NCBI RefSeq assembly: GCF_020329505.1 | Contig: NZ_JAGKJJ010000035.1 | Location: forward strand, 1 to 56,713 | DNA length: 56,713 bases | From: Bradyrhizobium semiaridum | Lineage (GTDB): Bacteria > Pseudomonadota > Alphaproteobacteria > Rhizobiales > Xanthobacteraceae | Direction of reading: 5' to 3' | Shown here: one piece after another, positions 17,177 through 25,442 of the stretch | How positions within the stretch are numbered: position 1 is the first letter of the stretch | Layout of the letters: each line of letters opens with the position of its first letter | Program-made: the position numbers and the translations under genes | Notes under the pieces: generated by a model | Database searches by the model: none | What the model was told of the DNA's origin: nothing | Seen by the model: only the letters and a program-made list of their open reading frames with translations

Positions 17177-17893
17177 TCAAGCATGCGCCTGTCCCAGATA
17201 GATGGCAGCCACGCGCTCGTCGGCCACGATCTGGTCGATCGAACCCTGGGCAAAGACCTGGCCAAGATGCAGTACCGTGACGCGGTGGGCGACCTGACGC
17301 ACGAACGCCATGTCGTGCTCGATCGCCAGCACCGTCATGCCATCGGCATTGAGCCGCTGAACCATCTCGCCGGTCAGATGGGTTTCTTCCGGCGACATGC
17401 CGGCGGTCGGCTCGTCGAGCAGGAGAAGCCGCGGCTTCAGGCTGATCGCCATGCCGATCTCGAGCCACTGCTTCTGGCCATGGCTGAGATTTCCGGCGGT
17501 CTGGGCCTGCTCGGATTCCAGTCCGAGGAAGGCAAGCAGCCGATCGATCTCCATCTCGAGCTCCACCCCGCCGTGCCTGCTCTGCAGGGCGATCTCCAGG
17601 TTCTGGCGAACCGACAGCCCCTTGAACACGCCCGGCACCTGGAACTTGACCGAGAGGCCACGATGGATCCGCGCGAACGACTTCATCCTGGTGATGTTTT
17701 CGCCGGCGAAGAGGATATCGCCACTGCCCGGATGGTGCTCGCCGAGGATCAGGCGGAACAGCGTGCTCTTGCCGGCGCCATTCGGACCGATCAGGCAATG
17801 GATTTCGCCGGCCTCCAGCGTGAGGTCGACCGCATTGGTGACGTGCAGGCCGCCGAAATGCTTGTTCAGCTTGCGAAGCTCGAGCAGCGACAT
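17177..17893 (-). CDS. UrtD-like ABC transporter ATP-binding protein
   Basis: A 238-aa LivG-type ATPase with Walker A GPNGAGKSTLF, signature NLSHGQKQWLEIGMA and Walker B LLLLDEPTAGMSPEET. The LSHGQKQWLEIGMA form is characteristic of UrtD in urea and short-chain-amide importers. Its ATG overlaps the stop of the preceding permease gene by one base, so translation is coupled. Confidence 0.93.
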   Translation of the reverse strand: MSLLELRKLNKHFGGLHVTNAVDLTLEAGEIHCLIGPNGAGKSTLFRLILGEHHPGSGDILFAGENITRMKSFARIHRGLSVKFQVPGVFKGLSVRQNLEIALQSRHGGVELEMEIDRLLAFLGLESEQAQTAGNLSHGQKQWLEIGMAISLKPRLLLLDEPTAGMSPEETHLTGEMVQRLNADGMTVLAIEHDMAFVRQVAHRVTVLHLGQVFAQGSIDQIVADERVAAIYLGQAHA

Positions 17894-18957
17894 CAGGGCG
17901 CCTTCCGCGTGAAGCGGGCGGTCAGGCGCCCCAGCCAGTTCATCACGCCGAGCACCAGGCCGTTCGGGGCGATCAGGACGGTCAGCACCAAAAGCACGCC
18001 CATGAAGACCAGCGCATACTGGCTGCCATAGATCGTAAGCGCCTGGAACCCTGCGAGCACCACCAACGTGCCAACCACGGTGGACGTCAGATCGCTACGG
18101 CCGCCGACGGCGACCCAGATCAGCGGCAGCGCGGCTGCCGTCATGCCCATGCTCGACGGCGTGATGTACTGCCCCCACGCCGTGTAGAGCACGCCGGACA
18201 GGCCGGCGAGGGCGGCCCCGATCACGAAAGTGATGAGCTGATATTTGCGCACGTCGTAGCCCAGCATCTCCGCGCGTTCGGGGTTTTCACGGATCGCAAC
18301 GATGACATTGCCGAACGACGAGTTCATCAGGATGCGCAGGCCGAGATAGACGAAAACCAAAAGACCGAGCACGAGATAGTAGAGACCGACATCCGCGAAC
18401 AGCACGATCGGCTCGCCCGGCCAGGGGATGGTGAGCGGCGGCATCGCGCTCATGCCGTTGAAGCCGTTGAGTCGCGCGCTGCCGATGCGCCACTCGGGCC
18501 CCGCGGTCTGCGCCATGAAGCGCTCCAGCATCAGCGTCACGGCCAGCGTGACGATGCCGAGGAAAACGCCCGCGATGCGGCCGAAGAACATGAAATAGCC
18601 GAGCAGCACGGCGAACAGCGCGGCAATCGCCACCGCAGCGACCAGCGCGATCAGCGTGAACCCGTAGGCCGAACCGAAGTTGATGGTCAGGATGCCGTAG
18701 CCATAGCCGGCAATCCCGAAGAACGCGGTCTGACCGAACGAGAGCGAGCCACCATAGCCCCAGATCAAGCACAGGCTCAGCGCGATGAAGACCCAGACGA
18801 AGAAATAGACGGTGTTGCCGACCGTGTAGCCGTCGCTGAACTGGGGATAAGCCAGCGCGACTGCCAGCACGAGAGCGAACAGGCTCCAGAAGGCCGGGCC
18901 GCGACCGACGGTCTGTGGGCCTTCGAGGCGCCGAAACAACGACATGAAACCCGTCAT
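17893..18957 (-). CDS. UrtC/LivM-like ABC transporter permease
   Basis: A 354-aa inner-membrane permease. There are about 9-10 hydrophobic segments and the LivM/UrtC hallmarks LIWGYGGSLSFGQTAFFGIAG and AIRENPERAEMLGYDV. ATG 18957 is 14 bases after the stop of the UrtB-like gene; the long reading frame upstream of it is only the antisense/offset reading of that gene. It forms the translocation path with the UrtB-like permease. Confidence 0.93.
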   Translation of the reverse strand: MTGFMSLFRRLEGPQTVGRGPAFWSLFALVLAVALAYPQFSDGYTVGNTVYFFVWVFIALSLCLIWGYGGSLSFGQTAFFGIAGYGYGILTINFGSAYGFTLIALVAAVAIAALFAVLLGYFMFFGRIAGVFLGIVTLAVTLMLERFMAQTAGPEWRIGSARLNGFNGMSAMPPLTIPWPGEPIVLFADVGLYYLVLGLLVFVYLGLRILMNSSFGNVIVAIRENPERAEMLGYDVRKYQLITFVIGAALAGLSGVLYTAWGQYITPSSMGMTAAALPLIWVAVGGRSDLTSTVVGTLVVLAGFQALTIYGSQYALVFMGVLLVLTVLIAPNGLVLGVMNWLGRLTARFTRKAP

Positions 18958-18971
18958 GACGCCACCATCCG

Positions 18972-19844
18972 TCACGTGCGCTCGCGCAGCACGAAGCCCG
19001 AGATGCCTTTCGGCAGCACCCGGACGACGATGATGACCGCCACCAGCAGACCGATCTGGCCGAACAATTGCCCCTGCCAGGAGGTCATTGCCGCTTTCAC
19101 CACCGCGAGCACGCCGCCGGCAGGAGCCGTGCCGAGGAAGACATCGGCGCCGCCGATCACGACCGTGACGAAGGCTTCCATGATGAAGGTCGCGCCCATG
19201 GTCGGCACCAGCGTCATGGTCGGTGCGTAGAGGCCACCGGCAAGTCCGGCGAGGCCCGCTCCGCAGGCAAACGTCAGGCTGTAGATCAGGCGCGTATCGA
19301 CGCCGAGCGCGGCAGCCATGTGCGGTACTTGAATGGTGGCGCGCGCAAGCACGCCGAAGCGCGTCCAGTTGAACAGCGCATAGAGGCACGCCAGGACCCC
19401 GAGCGCAGCGCAGAACAGCACGATGCGGTAGATCGAATAGGAATAAGCGCCGACCTGGAAGCTGCCGAACGGCGTGCCGACCCCTGCCATCGTCGATCCG
19501 ACCATGATCAGCGTTCCCTGCGTGGCGATCAGGCTGAGGCCCCAGGTCGCGACGATGGTATCGAGCGGCCGGTCGTAGAGGTGACGAATGACGACGAGCT
19601 CGACCATAACGCCCACCAGCGCCGACACGACCGTGCCCGCCAAAATTCCGAGCGGGAGCGGCAGGCCCGCGTGCACCGTCGCGGCCGTCACATAGGCGCC
19701 GCACATGATGAACTCGCCATGGGCGAGGTTGATCACACCCATCATGCCGAAGATCACCGCGAGACCGCAGGCCGACAGCACCAGGAAGGCGAAGGCGTCG
19801 CCGAATTGATAGAGCGCGGAAAATGCAAGGGTCGCAATGTCCAT
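18972..19844 (-). CDS. UrtB/LivH-like ABC transporter permease
   Basis: A 290-aa inner-membrane permease with about 8 hydrophobic segments. The pattern GLAVIFGMMGVINLAHGEFIMCGAY is the LivH/UrtB hallmark, and GAGLAGLAGGLYAP is the cytoplasmic coupling region. It is preceded by a 113-base gap with a strong hairpin that separates it from the substrate-binding gene. Confidence 0.93.
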   Translation of the reverse strand: MDIATLAFSALYQFGDAFAFLVLSACGLAVIFGMMGVINLAHGEFIMCGAYVTAATVHAGLPLPLGILAGTVVSALVGVMVELVVIRHLYDRPLDTIVATWGLSLIATQGTLIMVGSTMAGVGTPFGSFQVGAYSYSIYRIVLFCAALGVLACLYALFNWTRFGVLARATIQVPHMAAALGVDTRLIYSLTFACGAGLAGLAGGLYAPTMTLVPTMGATFIMEAFVTVVIGGADVFLGTAPAGGVLAVVKAAMTSWQGQLFGQIGLLVAVIIVVRVLPKGISGFVLRERT

Positions 19845-19894
19845 GAACCAACCAGAGTATCGAGGAACGTGACGTTGCCGCAGCGGGTTTTGAT

Positions 19895-19930
19895 GATCGC
19901 CCCGGCGTCCCGGGAAACGCCGGGGCGATC
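19895..19930 (-). terminator. 13-bp intercistronic hairpin between receptor and permease genes
   Basis: GATCGCCCCGGCG (19895-19907) pairs perfectly with CGCCGGGGCGATC (19918-19930) around a 10-base loop. No T-run follows. It lies just after the receptor stop codon. Such structures often protect the upstream message or partly stop transcription, giving more receptor than permease. A further partial copy (GCCAGGGCGATCCGG) lies to its right. Confidence 0.65.
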
Positions 19931-19957
19931 CGGGAACGCCAGGGCGATCCGGCGCCG

Positions 19958-21199
19958 TCAGGGTTTCGGCGGCGGATTCGACGGCGTGTACTGGGCCATC
20001 GGATCCTTCTTCGTGAGATCGCAGCCGGCGTCACCGAGCCAATAGGGCTTGATGTCCTCCCAGACCTTCGGGAACGAGATCGAGTGGTCGGCGCCGACCT
20101 TGGCGAGGTAGATCGTGTGCGACATGTGCTGGCTCTTCGGATCGATGCAGACCTTGCCCTCGGGGGCATCCATGCAGACATCGCCCATCGCGATCACCTT
20201 GCGGATCTCCTCGCGCTTGGTCGACTTCGCCCGCTCGACCATTTGCTTGTAGAGATAGACGGCAAGATAGGAGTTCTCCGCCTCCTGGTTCACATAGGGT
20301 TCGCTGGGGAACTTGGCCTTGAACTTGGCGTAGAACTCCTTGCTCTTGGGCGAATCGATCTCCTCGATGTAGTTGGTGGTGACGTACATGTCCTTCAGGC
20401 TCGGCGGCTTGAACCGCTTGTGCTCGTAGCCCTGTCCGACGTTGACGGAGGACGCCATCGGCAGGTTGACGTTGGCGGAGGCCGCCTGCTCGTAATAGGA
20501 GGCCTGTGCGGTGCCGACGAGCAGGGTGACCACGAAGTCCGGCTTGGCCTTCTGGATGTTCTGGATGCTCTGGGAGAATTGCGACACGCCGAGCGGGATG
20601 AACTCCTCGCCGGCCATTTCGCCGCCGTTCTCCTTGACGATCTTGCGCACCCACTCCGCCGAGATCTGGCCGAAATTGTAGTCGGCGGCGAGCGTGTAGA
20701 CCTTCTTGCCGTAGGTCTGCATCATGTAGGGGATCAACGTGGAGAACTGCTGCTCGGGCACCGCGCCGGTAACGATCATGTGGCCGTCGCAGACGCCGCC
20801 TTCGTACTGGTTGTTGTAGAAAGCGAAGCCGTTGAACTGGTCCACGATCGGACGGTAGGCCTCGCGCGAGGCAGACGAGAAGCCCGCGAACACGACGTCG
20901 ACCTTGTCGCGCTGGAGGACGCGCCGCATGAATTCCTGATAGCGCGTGTTGTCGGATTGCGTGTCGTATGTCACGAGTTCGAGCGGCCGGCCCATGATGC
21001 CGCCGGCCTTGTTGATCTCGTCGGCGGCGAGCTGGATGGCGTGAACCTTGCCGATGGTTGCGGCGGCGAAATCGCCGGACTGATCCTCCAGGACACCGAG
21101 TTTGACCGGGTTCTCGGCTGCGATCGCCAGCTGTGATCCGAAGACAAGCGTTCCCGTGAGGGCTGCGGCACGCAGCCCCCGCAATACAGATTTGCTCAT
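19958..21199 (-). CDS. Urea/short-chain amide ABC transporter substrate-binding protein (UrtA/FmdD-like)
   Basis: A 413-aa exported receptor. A signal peptide (MSKSVLRGLRAAALTGTLVFG, cleavage near AIA-AE) precedes VKLGVLEDQSGDFAAATIGK. The sequence FYNNQYEGGVCD and the final Cys-containing tail (GDVCMDAPEGKVCIDPKSQHM) are typical of UrtA/FmdD/AmiC-like receptors. ATG 21199 follows AGGAG. It is coded 11 bases after amiR and delivers amide or urea to the permeases downstream. Exact ligand unknown. Confidence 0.92.
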   Translation of the reverse strand: MSKSVLRGLRAAALTGTLVFGSQLAIAAENPVKLGVLEDQSGDFAAATIGKVHAIQLAADEINKAGGIMGRPLELVTYDTQSDNTRYQEFMRRVLQRDKVDVVFAGFSSASREAYRPIVDQFNGFAFYNNQYEGGVCDGHMIVTGAVPEQQFSTLIPYMMQTYGKKVYTLAADYNFGQISAEWVRKIVKENGGEMAGEEFIPLGVSQFSQSIQNIQKAKPDFVVTLLVGTAQASYYEQAASANVNLPMASSVNVGQGYEHKRFKPPSLKDMYVTTNYIEEIDSPKSKEFYAKFKAKFPSEPYVNQEAENSYLAVYLYKQMVERAKSTKREEIRKVIAMGDVCMDAPEGKVCIDPKSQHMSHTIYLAKVGADHSISFPKVWEDIKPYWLGDAGCDLTKKDPMAQYTPSNPPPKP

Positions 21200-21210
21200 A
21201 TGTGTTTCTC

Positions 21211-21873
21211 CTAGATGGCCTGCTTGTTGCCGCCTCGCAGCGTGATGCCGGTCGTGCGGCCGGACGTATCGGGCTTCGCCCACTTGCTCATGAACTCCTC
21301 GCAATAGATCTCCATGCTCTGCCGCGCGCGCATGCTTTCGCGGCGCAGCAGGGAATAGGCGCCGTCTTCATCGAGGCCGTTCTGCCGCATCAACAGGATC
21401 ACGGCCCGGATCACCGCGCGGCGGCCGCGGCGCCTCTCTTCCAGATCCTGCAGCCGCTCGTACATCTCGGCGCGCAGCAGGAACTGGTTGATGCCCATGA
21501 ACAGCGAGGTGTAGACCGCGCCGCCATGCACCGGCTTGCGCAAGAACGAGGTGGCGCCGAGATTGACGAGCGCCTTGAGCCGGCTCGGTGCCTCCACGCC
21601 GACGAGGCCGATCACCGGGGCCGGCGGCAGCCGCGACGCCGGATCGACCTCGATCGCGACCACGCCTTCGAGGTCTGCGTCGACGAACAGGATGTCGCGA
21701 TCGGGCTGCAGACCCGCGACGTCGATCTGTGCACGGCCATCGACGATCTCCGGGTACTCGGTGGAAACGCCGAGCTTGGCCAGCGTGGTTTCGAGCGCGC
21801 CTTCGCAACCGCCGTGCCGGGTGACGACGATGGCGCGGCCGCCCTTGAAATTCTGCAGCAGTCGGGAGCTCAT
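21211..21873 (-). CDS. AmiR-like ANTAR transcription antiterminator
   Basis: A 220-aa protein with a degenerate receiver-like N-terminal domain, without a standard phospho-Asp pocket, and a C-terminal ANTAR RNA-binding domain. The latter includes ERLQDLEERRRGRRAVIRAV, LLMRQNGLDEDGAYSLLRRESM and RARQSMEIY. In Pseudomonas, AmiR binds leader RNA and prevents termination unless held by AmiC. Its ATG overlaps the amiC stop by four bases, matching the tight AmiC-AmiR coupling. The likely target is the terminator at 23047-23081. Confidence 0.92.
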   Translation of the reverse strand: MSSRLLQNFKGGRAIVVTRHGGCEGALETTLAKLGVSTEYPEIVDGRAQIDVAGLQPDRDILFVDADLEGVVAIEVDPASRLPPAPVIGLVGVEAPSRLKALVNLGATSFLRKPVHGGAVYTSLFMGINQFLLRAEMYERLQDLEERRRGRRAVIRAVILLMRQNGLDEDGAYSLLRRESMRARQSMEIYCEEFMSKWAKPDTSGRTTGITLRGGNKQAI

Positions 21874-23030
21874 GATTGCACCACTTTCAACAGCGGGGAG
21901 CGCATTGCGCTGGCAAAGCGCGGCGATGACTGAACGAGATAGGGATCGGGCGCGATCGGTTCGCGCGATTCCAGCAGCACCTCGAACTGCCCGTTGGCGG
22001 CCGACCGGCCGATCCGCGGCGTGAGCCAGGCATGGAAAGTCTGCCGGTCGATGCGGACCTCACCCTGCGGAGCGAGCAACCGCTGATCGGCCACCGCAGC
22101 GCGGACCTTGCGGGCGTCGTCAGTTCCGGCCTGCGCCAACGCGGCCGCCAGAAGCTTGACTGCAACGTAGGAGGCTTCGGCATCGGCCGACGAGACCGGC
22201 CCGTCCGGAAACGCCTCGGCATAGGCGCGGCTGAAGGCAGCGTTCTCGGGCGAATTCAGCGATGAGAAGTAGACGCTCGAGGACAGATGGCCGTCGACGG
22301 CATCGGCGCCGATCTCCGGCAATTCGGGCTCGGAGAGCGTGCAGCTCGCGACCGGAATTTGCGCAGCCTGGTCGATGCCGCGTGCACGACAGGTGGCGCG
22401 GAACGCGCGGAAGAAGGCATAGGCGCTGGTGCCGATCAAATTGTTGAAGACGAAATCCGGACGCTGGTCGATGATCGCCGCGACGACCTGGTCGACCTCG
22501 GTGTCGCCGACCGAAAGATAGCGTTCGGCCGTCACGGTGCCGCCGCGCGCGGTGAGGGCCTCGCGGAAGATGCGGTTGTTCTCCCAGGCCCAAATGTAGT
22601 TGGAGCCGACGCAGAAAGCGCTGGAGCCGACGCGAGATGCGAGATAGTCGACCAGCGGCAGCACGTGCTGGTTGGGTGCTGCACCGGTGTAGATGACGTT
22701 GTCGGAGCTCTCGAACCCCTCGTAGTGTGACGGATACCACAACAATCCGTCGAACTTCTCGAAACAGGGAATGACCTCCTTGCGGCTCGACGACGTGTAG
22801 CAGCCGACCACGTGGCGGATATCCGATCCCAGCAATTCGAGACTGAGCGAACGGTAGCTCGCAAGGTCGCCGGACGGATTGACCACGACCGGCTCGAGCG
22901 AGATCGCATCGGCGCTGTCATTGACCTCGCGGAACGCGAGCATCGCGCCGTTCAGCATCGAGCGCGCGACGACGCTGTACGAGCCCGTCGTCGAGAACAT
23001 CACGCCGATCCGATACCGCGTCCGCATCAT
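21870..23030 (-). CDS. AmiC-like cytosolic amide sensor
   Basis: A 386-aa Peripla_BP_6-fold protein without a signal peptide (MMRTRYRIGVMFSTTGSYS), which marks it as cytosolic AmiC rather than a transport receptor. FDGLLWYPSHYEGFESSDNVIYTGAAPNQ closely follows the AmiC pattern. AmiC binds short-chain amides and releases AmiR. It is the first gene of the operon, so sensor and regulator are made by the promoter they control. Confidence 0.92.
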   Translation of the reverse strand: MMRTRYRIGVMFSTTGSYSVVARSMLNGAMLAFREVNDSADAISLEPVVVNPSGDLASYRSLSLELLGSDIRHVVGCYTSSSRKEVIPCFEKFDGLLWYPSHYEGFESSDNVIYTGAAPNQHVLPLVDYLASRVGSSAFCVGSNYIWAWENNRIFREALTARGGTVTAERYLSVGDTEVDQVVAAIIDQRPDFVFNNLIGTSAYAFFRAFRATCRARGIDQAAQIPVASCTLSEPELPEIGADAVDGHLSSSVYFSSLNSPENAAFSRAYAEAFPDGPVSSADAEASYVAVKLLAAALAQAGTDDARKVRAAVADQRLLAPQGEVRIDRQTFHAWLTPRIGRSAANGQFEVLLESREPIAPDPYLVQSSPRFASAMRSPLLKVVQS

Positions 23031-23376
23031 CTCTCAATCCAAAAACAAAAAAGCGCCCACCGGCCATGAAGCCGAGGGCGCCCTCGCCGCCAACCGAACA
23101 CGCAAGGCCGCGTGGTGTTGGAAATGGTTGAACTTGTCGCGTTGATGGGCCGTTCTGCCCAACGCTCATGCGATAGGCTCGTTGAGATCGTTTGGGATGT
23201 CAAGCGCGTTGTTGCAGCGAACCCTGCCGCGATTTCTGCCGAAATGTAGAAAAACTGTGCACCCAACAGCCAGCCGGGATCGGCATACAGACGGCGCTGC
23301 GGCGCACCAGCATTTTCTTCGGATTGCGTCGGCATTTGACGTCTTCTTGCCGCGCATCGCCAACCCATCGACGCGC
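23031..23376 (-). promoter_or_regulatory. Leader region of the amide operon
   Basis: 346 bases lie between the DUF2066 gene and amiC. On the minus strand, in order, I see: TTGACA at 23203-23198, a possible -35 with no good -10 at 16-18 bases; a hairpin GCGTTGGGC-AGAACG-GCCC...AACGC at 23165-23136 with a six-base loop; CACGC-GGCCTT-GCGTG at 23110-23095; the perfect palindrome CGAGGGCGCCCTCG at 23086-23073; and the terminator. The palindrome shares bases with the terminator's first arm, so the two folds exclude each other. Loops do not fit the published ANTAR A1/G4 six-base-loop rule exactly. Confidence 0.6.
23047..23081 (-). terminator. Intrinsic terminator 16 bases before amiC
   Basis: On the minus strand GCGCCC (23081-23076) pairs with GGGCGC (23058-23053), with an inner CGGC/GCCG pair, followed by TTTTTTG and then TTTTT. 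It ends 16 bases upstream of the amiC start. A strong terminator immediately before the first gene of an operon that encodes an antiterminator implies conditional read-through. Confidence 0.8.
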
Positions 23377-24246
23377 TTAGTTCGAACGACCCGGATCGCC
23401 ATTGCCCGACAGCACCTGCGCGGCGCCGCCGACACCGCGGCGGAAGGCTTCATCGAATGTCACACCGCGAAACTGCCATTGGTAGTCCTTGCCGTGCCAG
23501 GCCATCCGGTACTGCGTGGTCCAGCCGAGATCGTTGTCGTCCCAGACCAGCCGCCCGAGCAATACGACCTCGCCGCCCCGCGGTGCGACAATCGGCGTCA
23601 GCCTTTCCGGCGATGCTGTCCTGAGTTCGGCGCCCGCGATATTTGCGCGCATCAACTCCGCCGCGCTCGGCAGCACCACGCGCATGCCGCGCTTGTCCGC
23701 CGCGGCCACAAGCGCATCGCGCTGCAGGTCCGACTGTGCATCGTCGGCCGTGACGACGAAATCCTTCGCTCCCTGTTGCATTTCGATGAAGGCACCGAGC
23801 ACCGGCCGCTGCGCGCGCCACGGCTTGAGGCCGAGCTCGCCGAGGATGCCGTCGATCTTCCGGCCGTCGAACTCCACCGTCAGGTCGTAGGGCCGGTCGC
23901 GGGTGCCCTGCTCATCGCGATGCGGCTTGCCGGCGAACTGATCGTGATAGCTGAAATTGCTGACCAGCTCCTTGGCCTTCGATCTGTACGCCGCCAGCCG
24001 CTTGTCGCTCGCGAGCGCCGGCTGGCCGGAGACCTTGATCAGCACGTCCTCCAGGCATGCGCCGAACCCGATCAAGCGGTTCGGCTCGCCCTGGCCGGTG
24101 ACGACGGTCTGCGCGCGGTACAGATCATCGGCCGCGGCCGCCATCGTTCCGCTGCAACAGACCAGCATTGTGGCGAGCCACATTATGACAGCGTAGCGCG
24201 CGAGGCCGCCGGTCAGCGTTCGTCTCGTCTTCAGCAAAGCCGCCAT
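23377..24246 (-). CDS. DUF2066 domain protein, exported
   Basis: A 289-aa protein. An N-terminal hydrophobic segment (YAVIMWLATMLVCCSGTMAAAA) acts as a signal peptide, or as a lipoprotein-like signal with two cysteines. The body matches DUF2066: DLYRAQTVVTGQGEPNR, VLIKVSGQPALASDKR, HDEQGTRDRPYDLTVEFD and VLPSAAELMR. ATG 24246 has GGAGG five bases upstream. The function of DUF2066 is unknown. It lies upstream of the amide operon on the same strand, but the leader and terminator separate it. Confidence 0.85.
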   Translation of the reverse strand: MAALLKTRRTLTGGLARYAVIMWLATMLVCCSGTMAAAADDLYRAQTVVTGQGEPNRLIGFGACLEDVLIKVSGQPALASDKRLAAYRSKAKELVSNFSYHDQFAGKPHRDEQGTRDRPYDLTVEFDGRKIDGILGELGLKPWRAQRPVLGAFIEMQQGAKDFVVTADDAQSDLQRDALVAAADKRGMRVVLPSAAELMRANIAGAELRTASPERLTPIVAPRGGEVVLLGRLVWDDNDLGWTTQYRMAWHGKDYQWQFRGVTFDEAFRRGVGGAAQVLSGNGDPGRSN

Positions 24247-24410
24247 GATCGCCTCCGCTCGGCCGCCCTTGCAAGTTCCGGCATGGGCGCCATTCCGTGG
24301 AGCCTGCGATACGTGGTGGCCACCCGCTGCCCACCTGACATATGCTCAAGGAATCCCCAGCGGCGCGCGACGCGTCGCCCATGACTACAGCCGTTCGCAG
24401 GAGACGTCCC

Positions 24411-25424
24411 TTGAAGTGCTACGAGTTGCAAGGTCCCGGTGGCGTCGAGGCGCTGGCACTGGTCGACAAGCCGGTCCCGCAGGCCGGCCCAGGCGAGGTG
24501 TTGGTGCGGCTGAAGGCGGCGACGCTGAACTATCGCGACCTGCTGACTGTCAAGGGCGGTTACGGCTCGCGCCAAAAATTTCCGCTGGTGCCGGTCTCCG
24601 ACGGCGCCGGCATCGTCGAGGCGGTCGGCGCCGGTGTCAGGAATTTCGCCGTCGGTGACCGCGTGATCGGCAGCTTCTTCGAGAGCTGGATCGGCGGCGA
24701 GCCGAGCGAGGCCAGGATGCGCGCTGCGCTCGGCGGCAGCGTCGACGGCGTCTTGACCGAATACCGGGTGTTTCCCGCCCACGCACTGGTGCGCTCGCCG
24801 GATCATCTCTCCGACATCGAGGCCGCCGCGCTGCCTTGCGCCGGCGTCACCGCCTGGAGCGCGGTGGTCAAGCTCGGCAATCTGAAGCCGGGCCAGACGG
24901 TGCTGACGCAAGGCACCGGCGGCGTCTCGCTGTTCGCACTGCAATTCGCCAAAATGTGCGGCGCCCGCGTCATCGCGACGTCCTCCAGCGACGCCAAGAT
25001 CGCGCGGCTGAAGCAGCTCGGCGCCGACGTGACGCTGAACTACAAGACAACGCCCGACTGGGGCAAGAAGGCGCGCGAGCTCACCGGGCGCGGCGTCGAT
25101 CTCGTGGTCGAGGTCGGCGGCGTCGGCACGCTGAACGAGTCGATCCGCGCGACAAGAATCGGCGGCACCATCGCCTTCATCGGCGTGCTGGCCGGTCCGG
25201 CACCATCCGACACCAGGCTGCCGCTGATGGTGATGCAGCAGCAGCGCCTGCAAGGCGTCACCGTCGGCTCGATCGAGGATCTGCAGGCGCTGTGCGACGG
25301 CATTGCCATGCACGGCGTCAAGCCGGTCATCGACAAGGTGTTCGCTTTCAGTGAGGTCAAGGATGCGTTCGCGCACATGGCGAGCGGCGCGCATTTCGGC
25401 AAGGTAGCGATCGCGATCGGCTAG
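24411..25424 (+). CDS. Zinc-free MDR-family oxidoreductase (quinone reductase-like)
   Basis: A 337-aa medium-chain dehydrogenase. The GroES-like part has LNYRDLLTVKGGYG and VPVSDGAGIVEAVG; the Rossmann part has VLTQGTGGVSLFALQFAKMCGA. The catalytic-zinc cysteine of alcohol dehydrogenases is missing (NYRDLL), pointing to NADPH:quinone-type reductases. I chose TTG 24411 because AGGAG lies 8 bases upstream and the family start aligns there. The ATG at 24381 has no ribosome site and would add ten mostly basic residues. Substrate unknown; it ends head-on with the enoyl-CoA hydratase gene. Confidence 0.87.
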   Translation: MKCYELQGPGGVEALALVDKPVPQAGPGEVLVRLKAATLNYRDLLTVKGGYGSRQKFPLVPVSDGAGIVEAVGAGVRNFAVGDRVIGSFFESWIGGEPSEARMRAALGGSVDGVLTEYRVFPAHALVRSPDHLSDIEAAALPCAGVTAWSAVVKLGNLKPGQTVLTQGTGGVSLFALQFAKMCGARVIATSSSDAKIARLKQLGADVTLNYKTTPDWGKKARELTGRGVDLVVEVGGVGTLNESIRATRIGGTIAFIGVLAGPAPSDTRLPLMVMQQQRLQGVTVGSIEDLQALCDGIAMHGVKPVIDKVFAFSEVKDAFAHMASGAHFGKVAIAIG

Positions 25425-25442
25425 CGCACCTGACATCACGGT

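Noticed and set aside
23198..23260. A possible sigma-54 promoter before amiC
   Set aside because: GG and GC pairs near 23220 are 11 rather than 10 bases apart, and the rest of the -24/-12 consensus is absent.
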